Both the position numbers and the translations under genes were made by a program. A DNA stretch of 24,839 nt from Chloroflexota bacterium (GTDB lineage Bacteria; Chloroflexota; Anaerolineae; Aggregatilineales; Phototrophicaceae), in contig QGUR01000019.1 of assembly GCA_003242205.1 (NCBI GenBank), positions 1 through 24,839 on the forward strand, in the 5' to 3' direction. Positions 1 through 6,900 of this stretch are shown one piece after another. The number at the start of each line of letters is the position of its first letter. Within the stretch, counting starts at the first letter, position 1. The notes below the pieces were generated by a model, which made no database searches, was not told the DNA's origin, and saw nothing but the letters and a program-made list of their open reading frames with translations.

Positions 1-1191
1 CGTCTCGTCCAGCGGCGTGTGCCGGTAGGCGAGAGGCTCGCGGTTGGTCGCATTCAGGATGGTTTCGGCATACGCCTCGACCATGCGGCTTAGCGCGAAA
101 CGCTCGTGCAAATAAGCCAGCGTCGGGGCGGGCGTGCGTCTGCGCTCGCGGATGATCTCCGCCGCAACCTGGGCCGCGCTTTCCGCATCGCCCGGATCGA
201 TCTGGTCGACAAGCTCCGGCGGCAGCAGGTCGCGGTTCGGCCCCACGCGCGCGACGATTGCTGGCGTGCCGCAGCCCAGCGATTCGTAGGCCACATTGCC
301 GAACGTCTCGACATAACTTCCCAGACACAACGTGACGCGCCCGAGGCTGTAATATTCGGGCATCAGGTCTTCCGGAACCCAGTCATGAAATACGAAATGC
401 TCGCGCAGCCCGCGCTCCGCAATCTGGCGTTCGAGGTCGTCGTAGAACGCTCGAACGCTGGCATCCAGCCCGGTGTCGATCCATTTCGGGACCAGCGCGC
501 GCACTCGCACCAGCCCATAGCGATGAACCAGCCGGTCGACGACCTCGATGGTCGTCTGGATGCCCTTGGGCGCTTCGGGGCGGTGGGGATAAAGCACCAG
601 ATCGTCATCGGGATCAACGGGAATATGCTTTAGAATGCGCTCAGGCCGGGTTGGCCGCGTCGTGTCCCAGTCAAAGCCGTTGTGGATCAGCCGCAGGCGG
701 TCGCGGTAGCCGGGGAAAAAACGGCCAACCGTGCTGAGGAACGTCCGCGCCTGATGTTCCGAAATCAGGATCAGTTCGTCGCCCTGAAACAGAAAGGCGG
801 ATTGCAGCGTTTCCGAGAAGAGCACGCTGCGGTACGAAACCACGGTTGGCACGTGGCGGTAGACATAGGGAAAGATGAAGCCGCCGTCATGCAGGTAAAA
901 GCGGTCGGCCTTTGCAAGGTGCTCGCCCAAATCCTGAATGGCTGCGGCGATGTTGTAAACCGGCGTGGCGTACGGCTCCGGATACGGCTGCTTGAAGCGG
1001 AAAATCGGCAGCACGCGCACGCGCTCTGACCACTGAAATGGCGTCAGCGAGTCGCTGCGACGGGTGGCGAGCAGCGTCACATCGTGGCCAAGCTCGCCAA
1101 GATGCAGCGCAATCCGTTTCAACTGTTTCTGCGCGCCGCCCATCGCCCGGTCGGGGAAGAGCGGCGTCATCGAAAACATGAGGATATTCAT
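1..1191 (-). CDS. GT4-family glycosyltransferase (C-terminus cut by window edge)
   Basis: Retaining GT-B glycosyltransferase that transfers an activated sugar at the cytosolic face of the membrane, probably in surface polysaccharide or glycolipid synthesis. 397 residues are visible and the frame stays open at base 1. The N-terminal Rossmann half starts MNILMFSMTPLFP and has the GG loop (residues 18-19) that binds donor phosphate. The C-terminal half has the E-x7-E type motif at residues 295-303 (ETFGNVAYE) followed by SLGCGTPAIV, diagnostic of family GT4. The ATG at 1189-1191 is preceded by AAAGGA at suitable spacing. It diverges from the flippase at 1376, which supports a glycan locus. The sugar and acceptor cannot be read from sequence. 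Confidence 0.9.
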   Translation of the reverse strand, partial: MNILMFSMTPLFPDRAMGGAQKQLKRIALHLGELGHDVTLLATRRSDSLTPFQWSERVRVLPIFRFKQPYPEPYATPVYNIAAAIQDLGEHLAKADRFYLHDGGFIFPYVYRHVPTVVSYRSVLFSETLQSAFLFQGDELILISEHQARTFLSTVGRFFPGYRDRLRLIHNGFDWDTTRPTRPERILKHIPVDPDDDLVLYPHRPEAPKGIQTTIEVVDRLVHRYGLVRVRALVPKWIDTGLDASVRAFYDDLERQIAERGLREHFVFHDWVPEDLMPEYYSLGRVTLCLGSYVETFGNVAYESLGCGTPAIVARVGPNRDLLPPELVDQIDPGDAESAAQVAAEIIRERRRTPAPTLAYLHERFALSRMVEAYAETILNATNREPLAYRHTPLDET

Positions 1192-1247
1192 GATCGTCCT
1201 TTGGGTGCGCGATTGGGCTGCGGTGAACGATCCTTCCATTCTGCCCG

Positions 1248-1276
1248 TTGTGGTTTGGCCGCGCCAGGGCAATAAT
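1248..1276 (+). promoter_or_regulatory. Possible sigma70-type promoter for the flippase
   Basis: TTGTGG (1248-1253), a 17-bp spacer and AATAAT (1271-1276) lie about 100 bp upstream of the flippase start in the divergent gap. The spacing is ideal but both boxes deviate from consensus, so this is a tentative call. Confidence 0.3.
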
Positions 1277-1322
1277 GAGCCGGTTGTCAGTGCCGTATCG
1301 CCTGAATACGCCGCGAAACCTT

Positions 1323-1338
1323 GTCCCCAACCGGGGAC
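1323..1338. repeat. Small perfect hairpin in the flippase leader
   Basis: GTCCCC-AACC-GGGGAC is a perfect 6-bp stem with a 4-nt loop, 23 bp upstream of the GGAGGG ribosome binding site. It could be an operator or a leader hairpin. It is too short to assign a role. Confidence 0.35.
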
Positions 1339-1375
1339 GTAATTCGAGTCGGGTGTTCGCGGAGGGTGAGGTTCC

Positions 1376-2914
1376 TTGGACGATTCCATGAGCGCCGAAA
1401 CCAGCGCAACGCCGATTTCCGGCGTCGAAGCGCGCCGCGTAGCCCGTAACGCGGGGGCGATAGCCGCCGCGCGCGTGCTCAGCAGCGGCGCTCTGTTCAT
1501 CTGGCAGATCGTGCTGAGCGCCTGGCTCGGCGTGCGCGAGCTTGGCGTCTATAGCACCGTCATGGCGCTGTTCGCCGTTGCCGTGCCGGTGGCCTCCTTC
1601 AGCATGGGCATGATCGTCATCCGCGATGTCGCGCGACGGCCAGCCGACGCCGGACGCTACCTGACGGCAACGCTTTACATCCAGACCTTGCTGGCGCTGC
1701 TGGCCTATGTCGGGATCAATCTCGCCGCGCTGTTGCTGGGTTATGAGGCCGAAATCCGCGTTTATGTGGCGATTGCCGGCCTGAGCCTGTTCAGCGACCT
1801 CATCGGGAATCTGTGCTTTGACCAGTTGATCGCCCACGAGCGCATGGTCATAGCGTCTCTGGTCGACGTCGGGCATGTGTTGCTGCGAATTGCTCTGGCG
1901 GCGCTGGCGCTGCTGGCGGGCTTTGGGCTGCCGGGTGTCTACGTGGCAACGATCGCAAGCGGCCTGTTGCGGTCGCTGGCGCTCGGCGCGGGGTTATGGC
2001 GCGCGGGCGTGCGACCTCGCTGGCCGCTGGATCGGACAATCGCATCGCTGCTGGTTATCAATAGCGCACCGCTGGCGCTGTCGGCGTTTCTGTCGCTGGC
2101 ATACCAGCACACCGACAAGCTGATGACGACCAGTCTGATCGGCGAAACCGGCACGGGCTATCTGCATGCGGCGTTCATCATCATCTACGGCGTGGTCGAA
2201 CTGCTCAGCACGACGGTTTTGATCGCCACCTATCCGCTGATGTCGCGCGCTTATATGGCTGAAGGCCGCGACGATCTGTTCGGCTTCATCGTGCGGAAAC
2301 TGGCGCTGTTCACGCTGCTGGTCAGCCTGCCGCTCAGCCTGACGCTGACCTTTTTCGCTCACGACCTGATGACGCCGCTGCTCGGCCAGAATTTCGCGCC
2401 GTCGGCGCAGGTGTTGCAGGTGCTGATCTGGTATGCGCTGGTGACGATGGTCGCCAATGTCTTTGCTCAGGCATTCATGGTGCAAAACCGCCAGCGGCGA
2501 CTGCTCGTCATTCGGGCGTCGGGGCTGGGCGTGAACATCGTCCTCAATCTACTGCTGATTACGCGTTTGGGGCCGGTCGGCGCGGCGCTGGCCTCTGTGC
2601 TGGCGGAGCTGTTCGTGCTGGCGCTGCTGCTGTACAACTTCCGCGCGCCCGGCTGGCAAACCCGCCTGTCGCCGGGGCGCGCTCTGCGGATGGCGGCGCT
2701 GGGGCTGGCGGTCGCGGCGGCCATGGTGCTGCTCGGCGGCATTCATCCGGCGCTGGGCGTGGGCGGCGGGCTGGCGCTCTATATCGCGCTGGTCCTCGCT
2801 GGCGGCGTGCTGGCGTCGGATGACTGGGACCTGCTCTATCGCCTGACCGCAGCCATGCCGGGGGGAGCGCTGCTGCTGCGCTACTGGCGGCGCGACATTC
2901 CACTCGGCTGGTGA
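1376..2914 (+). CDS. Polysaccharide/lipid flippase, MOP superfamily (Wzx/oligosaccharide flippase-like)
   Basis: Integral membrane protein of about 512 residues with roughly 12-14 hydrophobic helices, matching the length and pattern of Wzx/MATE-like lipid-linked oligosaccharide flippases. The early segment (GAIAARVLSSGALFIWQIVLSAWLG split over TM1, then GVYSTVMALFAVAVP) is typical of the polysaccharide-biosynthesis Pfam group. It would move lipid-linked glycan precursors across the cytoplasmic membrane. The start is uncertain: GGAGGG at 1361-1366 is 9 bp from a TTG at 1376 but 21 bp from the first ATG at 1388, so TTG is preferred. The adjacent divergent glycosyltransferase fits the role. Its 3' end lies 22 bp from the convergent hydrolase stop. 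Confidence 0.85.
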   Translation: MDDSMSAETSATPISGVEARRVARNAGAIAAARVLSSGALFIWQIVLSAWLGVRELGVYSTVMALFAVAVPVASFSMGMIVIRDVARRPADAGRYLTATLYIQTLLALLAYVGINLAALLLGYEAEIRVYVAIAGLSLFSDLIGNLCFDQLIAHERMVIASLVDVGHVLLRIALAALALLAGFGLPGVYVATIASGLLRSLALGAGLWRAGVRPRWPLDRTIASLLVINSAPLALSAFLSLAYQHTDKLMTTSLIGETGTGYLHAAFIIIYGVVELLSTTVLIATYPLMSRAYMAEGRDDLFGFIVRKLALFTLLVSLPLSLTLTFFAHDLMTPLLGQNFAPSAQVLQVLIWYALVTMVANVFAQAFMVQNRQRRLLVIRASGLGVNIVLNLLLITRLGPVGAALASVLAELFVLALLLYNFRAPGWQTRLSPGRALRMAALGLAVAAAMVLLGGIHPALGVGGGLALYIALVLAGGVLASDDWDLLYRLTAAMPGGALLLRYWRRDIPLGW

Positions 2915-2936
2915 CCGGCTATCGCCTCATCCGCTA

Positions 2937-3809
2937 TTAGTGTACGGAACCGAACATCGCCAGCGTCTGTTCGTGAACAACCGCTGGCTGATCGCTATTG
3001 AGCGCGTGTCCGGCATCCGGCACAACCCGCGCTTCGATGTTGGGAATGGTCTGGCGGGCGCGTTCGACCATCGCAACCGCGTCGAAAATGCAGTCGTGTT
3101 CGCCGACCAGCAGGGCCGTTGGAGCCTGAATCGTGTTGAGGTCTGCGGCGGCCAGCGGCAGCAGCGGCACCATTTTGCTGCGGTGATAGCGCAGGCTGAG
3201 GGCCAGCAGTTCGTAGTCTTCCGGAGGCAGCTTGCACTTCGGCGCAGACAGCACCCGCGCGATGTCCTCGATGGTCGCCTCTCTGGGAAACAGCGTCACG
3301 CCAATCGCCCGCAGAGCAAATGACAGCCGGTATGGCACAAGCCCTGCCGGGCAGAGCAGCAGCAGACCCGCGACTCGTTCTGGCGCGTGAATGGCCAGTT
3401 TCAACGCCAGCCAGCCGCCGAGTGAAATGCCAACGATGTTCGCGCGCTGGAGGTCGAGCGCGTCGAGCACATCGCACAGCCAGTCGCAATAGCCGCGCCC
3501 TTGCGTGGAAGGCCGCGTTGGCGCGCTCATACCGGCGTCGCCGATGATGTCGAGTGCGATGGTGCGGAAATGGCGGCTCAGCGCGGCGATGTTGGGTCGC
3601 CAGATCAGCGCGTTCGCGGCCAGCCCGTGCAGCAGGATCAGCGGCGTCGCCTCCTCCGGGCCGGAGACCAGCGCATGCGTCGGGCCAAAGCGGGTCTGAA
3701 GCGTCAATTCCTGAAACGGGACCGGCCACGTGGCAAGCTGCGCGCGGTAGGTTCTCATCATGGCCTGGTAGCCGTCAGGCGAACGGTACAACGAGGCATT
3801 GTTCAGCAT
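2937..3809 (-). CDS. Alpha/beta-fold hydrolase
   Basis: 290-residue serine hydrolase of the alpha/beta superfamily. The oxyanion region is LILLHGLAAN (residues 57-66). The nucleophile elbow is G-I-S-L-G-G with Ser129, the acid is Asp239 in VGEHD and the base is His268 in DAGHALN, so the triad is complete. Length and order fit the single-domain esterase/hydrolase group (AB hydrolase_1). No signal peptide is seen, so it should be cytosolic. The ATG at 3807-3809 is chosen because GGAGGG (3813-3818) sits just upstream; an in-frame TTG at 3824 lies before that site. The substrate is not predictable. It is a single-gene unit convergent with the flippase. Confidence 0.88.
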   Translation of the reverse strand: MLNNASLYRSPDGYQAMMRTYRAQLATWPVPFQELTLQTRFGPTHALVSGPEEATPLILLHGLAANALIWRPNIAALSRHFRTIALDIIGDAGMSAPTRPSTQGRGYCDWLCDVLDALDLQRANIVGISLGGWLALKLAIHAPERVAGLLLLCPAGLVPYRLSFALRAIGVTLFPREATIEDIARVLSAPKCKLPPEDYELLALSLRYHRSKMVPLLPLAAADLNTIQAPTALLVGEHDCIFDAVAMVERARQTIPNIEARVVPDAGHALNSDQPAVVHEQTLAMFGSVH

Positions 3810-3859
3810 AGTCGCCCTCCGCAAAGCTGTCTGATGCGTGTGAGCATTTCTGATAAACG

Positions 3860-3893
3860 CCGGTTGCCTTTAATTTTATCTTACAACAACCGG
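3860..3893. promoter_or_regulatory. Dyad CCGGTTG-20-CAACCGG upstream of the hydrolase
   Basis: A perfect 7-bp inverted repeat (arms 3860-3866 and 3887-3893) flanks a 20-bp AT-rich core, 51 bp upstream of the hydrolase ATG. The base composition of the core fits a promoter and the arms fit a dimeric regulator site. No clear -35/-10 pair could be assigned on the minus strand. Confidence 0.35.
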
Positions 3894-3979
3894 CCATCTC
3901 CGTTTCGCGGTATTGGTATGATGCCGGTGAAGGGTCTGGCCGCTGTCGCGCGTTTCGGCAACAATCTGTGGAGGCGTCA

Positions 3980-4021
3980 TTGGGATAATTTGGGATAACG
4001 GCGCGCCGGTTCTTGGGATAA
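3980..4021 (+). repeat. TTGGGATAA repeat cluster 1 (three copies)
   Basis: Three exact copies of TTGGGATAA start at 3980, 3990 and 4013 (offsets 0, 10, 33), all in the same orientation. Offsets near multiples of 10.5 bp put the copies on about the same face of the helix, as for a cooperatively bound regulator. The cluster lies 166 bp upstream of the gene starting at 4179. Confidence 0.7.
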
Positions 4022-4136
4022 AACACGGCATCACATTGGAATTTCGTAACAATGATTTTCGGTTAGGAAAAGGTATGTTTCAGGTTGAAATGCCATTTTT
4101 CCGGTCATAATGACTTACAGCACGATCTTTACGCCG

Positions 4137-4178
4137 TTGGGATAAATTTGGGAAAAATGACTGACTAGTCTGGGATAT
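4137..4178 (+). repeat. TTGGGATAA repeat cluster 2 (three variant copies)
   Basis: TTGGGATAA at 4137, TTGGGAAAA at 4148 and CTGGGATAT at 4170 have offsets 0, 11, 33, nearly the same geometry as cluster 1. The last copy abuts the ATG at 4179. First copies of the two clusters are 157 bp apart, close to 15 helical turns. Likely operator or promoter elements for the downstream pair; the role is inferred. Confidence 0.6.
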
Positions 4179-4817
4179 ATGCTTCCCATGTTGCGTTTTG
4201 CCGTACCGGTCGTCTGTGGCGTGGTTTCCCTCTTTTCGGCCACGGTGCTGCTCATTCGAGCGCAGCCGCTGCGCGAGAACGCCGCGCATGCCATCCTCCA
4301 GACCGATGCCGGTTGCGAGGAACCCTGCTGGCAGGGCATCCTGCCGGGCGAGACGACGCTTGAAAACGCGCTGGCCATGCTACGCGCGCATCCATGGACC
4401 GACGAACCGGGCTTTTTCGCGCGCATCGACGCCGTTGGCTGGACATGGACGGGCGTTGAGCCGCATTACATTGACCCGCGCAGACGTAGTATTCTGACCG
4501 TGCGTTCCGACGGCGTCGTCGATGGCGTCATTCTGAATACCCGCGTTCCGTTGGGCGATTTCATACTCTGGCTGGGCCAGCCAGACGTCCTCTGGGTCTT
4601 TCCCAATCAGGACTATATTGCGGTTTACCAGTCGCAGCGGCTGGAACTCAGGGTACATTTGCGCTGTCCGGCATTCGCCGCCGATTTTTGGCACGCGCCG
4701 GTCGAGGTGCGCTGGCGCTATCGCTTGCAGCAATATGATGTTTTTGGCGCTTTTCCGCTCGATCCGAACAACGAGGCGTGGAGAGAGAGAGCGTGGCGCT
4801 GCTCTTCCGTACGGTGA
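4179..4817 (+). CDS. Anchored Cys-signature protein of unknown function (paralogue A)
   Basis: 212 residues. One hydrophobic N-terminal helix (about residues 7-26) suggests a membrane anchor or uncleaved signal with the rest outside the membrane. The first extracytoplasmic block reads C-EE-PCW-Q-GI-LPGETT and continues to LLRAHP-like text; later come LGDFILWLGQPD, RCPAFAADFW and a C-terminal W-R-C. The gene 1 bp downstream has the same landmarks in the same order, so the two are tandem duplicates. I connect this signature with uncharacterised proteins common in Chloroflexota, but no function is known to me. Paired Cys residues suggest disulfides. An alternative ATG exists at 4188; no strong ribosome binding site precedes either start. 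Confidence 0.75.
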   Translation: MLPMLRFAVPVVCGVVSLFSATVLLIRAQPLRENAAHAILQTDAGCEEPCWQGILPGETTLENALAMLRAHPWTDEPGFFARIDAVGWTWTGVEPHYIDPRRRSILTVRSDGVVDGVILNTRVPLGDFILWLGQPDVLWVFPNQDYIAVYQSQRLELRVHLRCPAFAADFWHAPVEVRWRYRLQQYDVFGAFPLDPNNEAWRERAWRCSSVR

Positions 4818-4818
4818 A

Positions 4819-5517
4819 ATGCATGTGCCCAAAAATACAACTGCGTTTCGCCTTGTGTGCCGGCTTGCATGGGCGCTGTTCGCCGGCTTCAGCCTCCTGA
4901 TTGGCCTTGCTCGTTTCGGCCCGCGCCAGCAGCCGGAGTGGCTCGCCTTTCTGCCATCGCCAGACGAAGCCTGCGCGATGCCATGCTGGCACGGCATTCG
5001 ACCGGGCCAGACGCGCGCGGACGAGGCCATCAGGCTGCTGCGCGCGCACCCGCTCGGCGGGCGGGTCGTCACCAGTTACTACAATCGCGTCAACGGTGAT
5101 GGCGTGATCGTCTGGGTCGTGGATGCAGGCAATCGGGATGACGCTCGTGGGCCGCTTAACGCGCGCCTGCGCGCCCGCAATCACAGGATCGTCAATATCA
5201 CGCTGTCGTCGGGGCTGCTGGCGGGCGACGCGCTGCTGGCGCTGGGCCAGCCAACGGGCGGCATGACGCGTATCGTCCAGACGTTGCGCGCGCCGCCGTT
5301 TCGCGTTGAGCAGAGTTATGTCTATGCGGACGCGAGCGTTCAGGTGACCAGTCGCGCGCGCTGCCCGTTTATCCGCGCCGATCTGTGGCAGGCGCGCGCC
5401 ATGGTCGAATTTGGCGAACCGGATGTCACCTACAGTATCGAGCCGGTAGTCCAGACTGCGGCCTATGCCGGTTATCCGCCGCCAACACTCTGGCGCGAGC
5501 AGACGATTTGCCGTTAA
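4819..5517 (+). CDS. Anchored Cys-signature protein of unknown function (paralogue B)
   Basis: 232 residues from the ATG at 4819, one base after the TGA of paralogue A (4815-4817), so translation is probably coupled. The frame is open upstream to 4618, but that stretch lies inside paralogue A and is arginine-rich shadow sequence. An N-terminal helix (about residues 11-31) is followed by C-AM-PCW-H-GI-RPGQT, LLRAHP, AGDALLALGQPT, RCPFIRADLW and a closing LWREQTICR, all matching landmarks of paralogue A. Identity outside those blocks is low, so the duplication is old. Probably exported and membrane-anchored; function unknown. Confidence 0.75.
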   Translation: MHVPKNTTAFRLVCRLAWALFAGFSLLIGLARFGPRQQPEWLAFLPSPDEACAMPCWHGIRPGQTRADEAIRLLRAHPLGGRVVTSYYNRVNGDGVIVWVVDAGNRDDARGPLNARLRARNHRIVNITLSSGLLAGDALLALGQPTGGMTRIVQTLRAPPFRVEQSYVYADASVQVTSRARCPFIRADLWQARAMVEFGEPDVTYSIEPVVQTAAYAGYPPPTLWREQTICR

Positions 5518-5664
5518 GCGATCCGGGTTGAAAGGACAGGAGATGGGGCAAAACCACATGATCCGGTTCAGCACGACGGCGCGCGGGGCTGGTCGCTCGG
5601 CACGGCGACTGAAACCGTCAGCGCGGCGCTCAATTCGCTCGACGACTGGGCAGCCGAGCCATGA
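5518..5664 (+). pseudogene. Possible coding remnant after the paralogue B stop
   Basis: The frame of paralogue B stays open for 48 codons after its TAA and then ends at TGA 5662-5664. The second half reads like real protein (for example GWSLGTATETVSAALNSLDD) with high third-position GC. It has no start codon of its own in this frame. It may be a decayed gene tail or chance. A competing frame has an ATG at 5543 behind AAAGGA, but its translation is Arg/Ser-rich and unconvincing. Confidence 0.25.
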
Positions 5665-5678
5665 TCTGTCCGGCTCGG
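5654..5678 (+). terminator. Hairpin after the Cys-signature gene pair
   Basis: CCGAGCC (5654-5660) and GGCTCGG (5672-5678) form a perfect 7-bp stem with an 11-nt loop. It lies between the end of the upstream pair and the promoter of the next gene, where a terminator is expected. No U-tract follows, so intrinsic termination is not certain. Confidence 0.45.
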
Positions 5679-5684
5679 AGCGCC

Positions 5685-5713
5685 TTGTCTGCTTATCGCG
5701 CGACCGTTACAAT
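5685..5713 (+). promoter_or_regulatory. Promoter of the NDK-like gene
   Basis: TTGTCT (5685-5690), exactly 17 bp, then TACAAT (5708-5713) is a good sigma70-type match. Transcription would start near 5720, giving a leader of about 60 nt that contains the palindrome at 5732-5749. Confidence 0.55.
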
Positions 5714-5731
5714 TCGCCTGCTTTGTTTCTG

Positions 5732-5749
5732 GCCGGGCGCGCGCCCGGC
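5732..5749. repeat. Perfect 18-bp GC palindrome in the NDK-like leader
   Basis: GCCGGGCGC directly followed by its own reverse complement. As RNA it forms a very stable GC hairpin about 30 nt before the GTG start; as DNA it could be a dimer binding site just downstream of the predicted transcription start. All 18 bases are G or C. Confidence 0.55.
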
Positions 5750-5778
5750 GATCCATCCAACAGGCGAAAGGTGTTCAC

Positions 5779-6792
5779 GTGCAGCAGTATTCCGACACGA
5801 TTGATCAGATTGTGCAGCAGGTTCACGGCGTCAACGAGGTGAAAGTCCTCGAAGCGCCGCAGGTGGGGCGCGCCGACCGGCGCAACGAATTGCTGATGTT
5901 CGCCAAGCCGGAACTTTTCATGGTCGCCGATCCGGAGCACACGCGCGCGTCGCTCAACATGATCTTCGAAAAGCTGGCGGCGTTCGACGCGGAGGTCGAC
6001 GGTGTGATTATCGTCGGCGGCAAGGCGCTGGAAGACAAGGAGATCATGAACCGGCACTACGGCTTCATCAATACGATGTCGCGCAAGGCATCGGAGCTGG
6101 TGAACGCCGAAGACCGCGCGAAGATCGAAGAACTGCTCGGCGTCTCGCTGGACGAATACAAGCTCTACGGCGGGCATGAATTTCTGAAGGCGCACCCTCA
6201 GTACAACGCGCAGACGCTTGACGAGCTGTGGTTTACGAAGAAGTCGCAGAAAGTGCGCGGTGGATTCTACGTGCAGGCCTACGAGGCGGAAGGCGAGAAG
6301 TTCGTGCTGGTCAACGGCTTCCACCCGGTACAGTTGCTACACTTCACCGAGCCTTCGCACCGTATTGTGCTGCTGCTCCTGCATTCGGATACCGACTGGG
6401 GCAAGCTGCGTAACGATCTCGTCGGCGCGACCTTCCCGGAAAAGGCAGCGCCTACTTCCATTCGTGGCACGCTCTATGCCAATCCCGGCAACTATGGCTT
6501 TGAAACGGTCGATATCGGCAATAACGGCGTCCACCTCTCCGCCGGGCCGTATGAAGGCCTGTTCGAAGTCCTGAATTTCCTCGGCAACCTGCTCGATCTC
6601 GATCCGCGCCAGCAGCCGCCGCTGGTGTTGAAGAAGCTGATGGATGCGGGGCTGAGCTATGAAGAAGCGCTGAAGGTGACCGAAAATCCGACCATCGAAG
6701 TCGATGGCCGGGCGACCGATCTGTACGGCGCGACCGAAGACGTCAATACCGACGAGGCCGTGGCGCTGTACGTCAACGCCACGCGCGCCTGA
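5779..6792 (+). CDS. Split nucleoside-diphosphate-kinase-fold protein with a long insertion
   Basis: 337 residues from a GTG start behind AAAGGTG (5767-5773). The N-terminal part (residues 36-110) resembles the start of an NDK domain: LLMFAKPELF puts Lys43 where NDKs have the KPD lysine. The second part (residues 190-265) resembles the NDK catalytic half: RIVLLLLHSDTDW, then LVGATFPEKAAPTSIRG with Arg229, then IGNNGVHLSAGP with N-x-x-H and His252 at the place of the phosphohistidine. About 80 extra residues separate the halves, and a tail of about 70 follows. Canonical NDKs are about 140-150 residues, so this is a divergent member. The HGSDS that normally follows is replaced by HLSAGP, so activity may differ from NTP:NDP phosphotransfer. 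No signal peptide; cytosolic. Confidence 0.65.
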   Translation: MQQYSDTIDQIVQQVHGVNEVKVLEAPQVGRADRRNELLMFAKPELFMVADPEHTRASLNMIFEKLAAFDAEVDGVIIVGGKALEDKEIMNRHYGFINTMSRKASELVNAEDRAKIEELLGVSLDEYKLYGGHEFLKAHPQYNAQTLDELWFTKKSQKVRGGFYVQAYEAEGEKFVLVNGFHPVQLLHFTEPSHRIVLLLLHSDTDWGKLRNDLVGATFPEKAAPTSIRGTLYANPGNYGFETVDIGNNGVHLSAGPYEGLFEVLNFLGNLLDLDPRQQPPLVLKKLMDAGLSYEEALKVTENPTIEVDGRATDLYGATEDVNTDEAVALYVNATRA

Positions 6793-6803
6793 TCGCGTAT
6801 TCT

Positions 6804-6844
6804 GTTCCCTCTCTCAATCAGCTCGTTCGATTGAGAGAGGGAAC
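6804..6844. terminator. Bidirectional terminator, perfect 16-bp stem
   Basis: GTTCCCTCTCTCAATC (6804-6819), a 9-nt loop, and its exact reverse complement (6829-6844). It lies between the converging ends of the NDK-like gene and the nine-gene minus-strand operon, and probably ends both transcripts. U-tracts are weak on both sides, so its strength rests on the stem. Confidence 0.75.
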
Positions 6845-6900
6845 GCTGTCATTGTCTGCTGGTCAGGGGATATACGTCGCGCGAAAGCGCAACGAAGCCA

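Larger units (their letters stand above)
3810..4178. other. 369-bp non-coding gap with regulatory repeats
   Basis: No convincing gene on either strand; the short open frames here have poor codon structure and no ribosome binding sites. The gap is AT-richer than its surroundings. It holds the dyad at 3860-3893 and two clusters of TTGGGATAA-like direct repeats (3980-4021 and 4137-4178), annotated separately. Confidence 0.7.

Noticed and set aside
887..1876. Long minus-strand open frame across the glycosyltransferase start and flippase
   Set aside because: It runs antisense to two well-supported genes and across their promoter gap; its translation is Arg/His-rich with no family motifs.
3980..4178. 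TTGGGATAA repeats as a CRISPR array
   Set aside because: Units are only 9 bp, spacing is irregular at the spacer scale, and no cas genes are present.
4648..5574. Minus-strand open frame opposite the Cys-signature pair
   Set aside because: The plus-strand frames have signal helices and paired conserved motifs; the antisense product does not.
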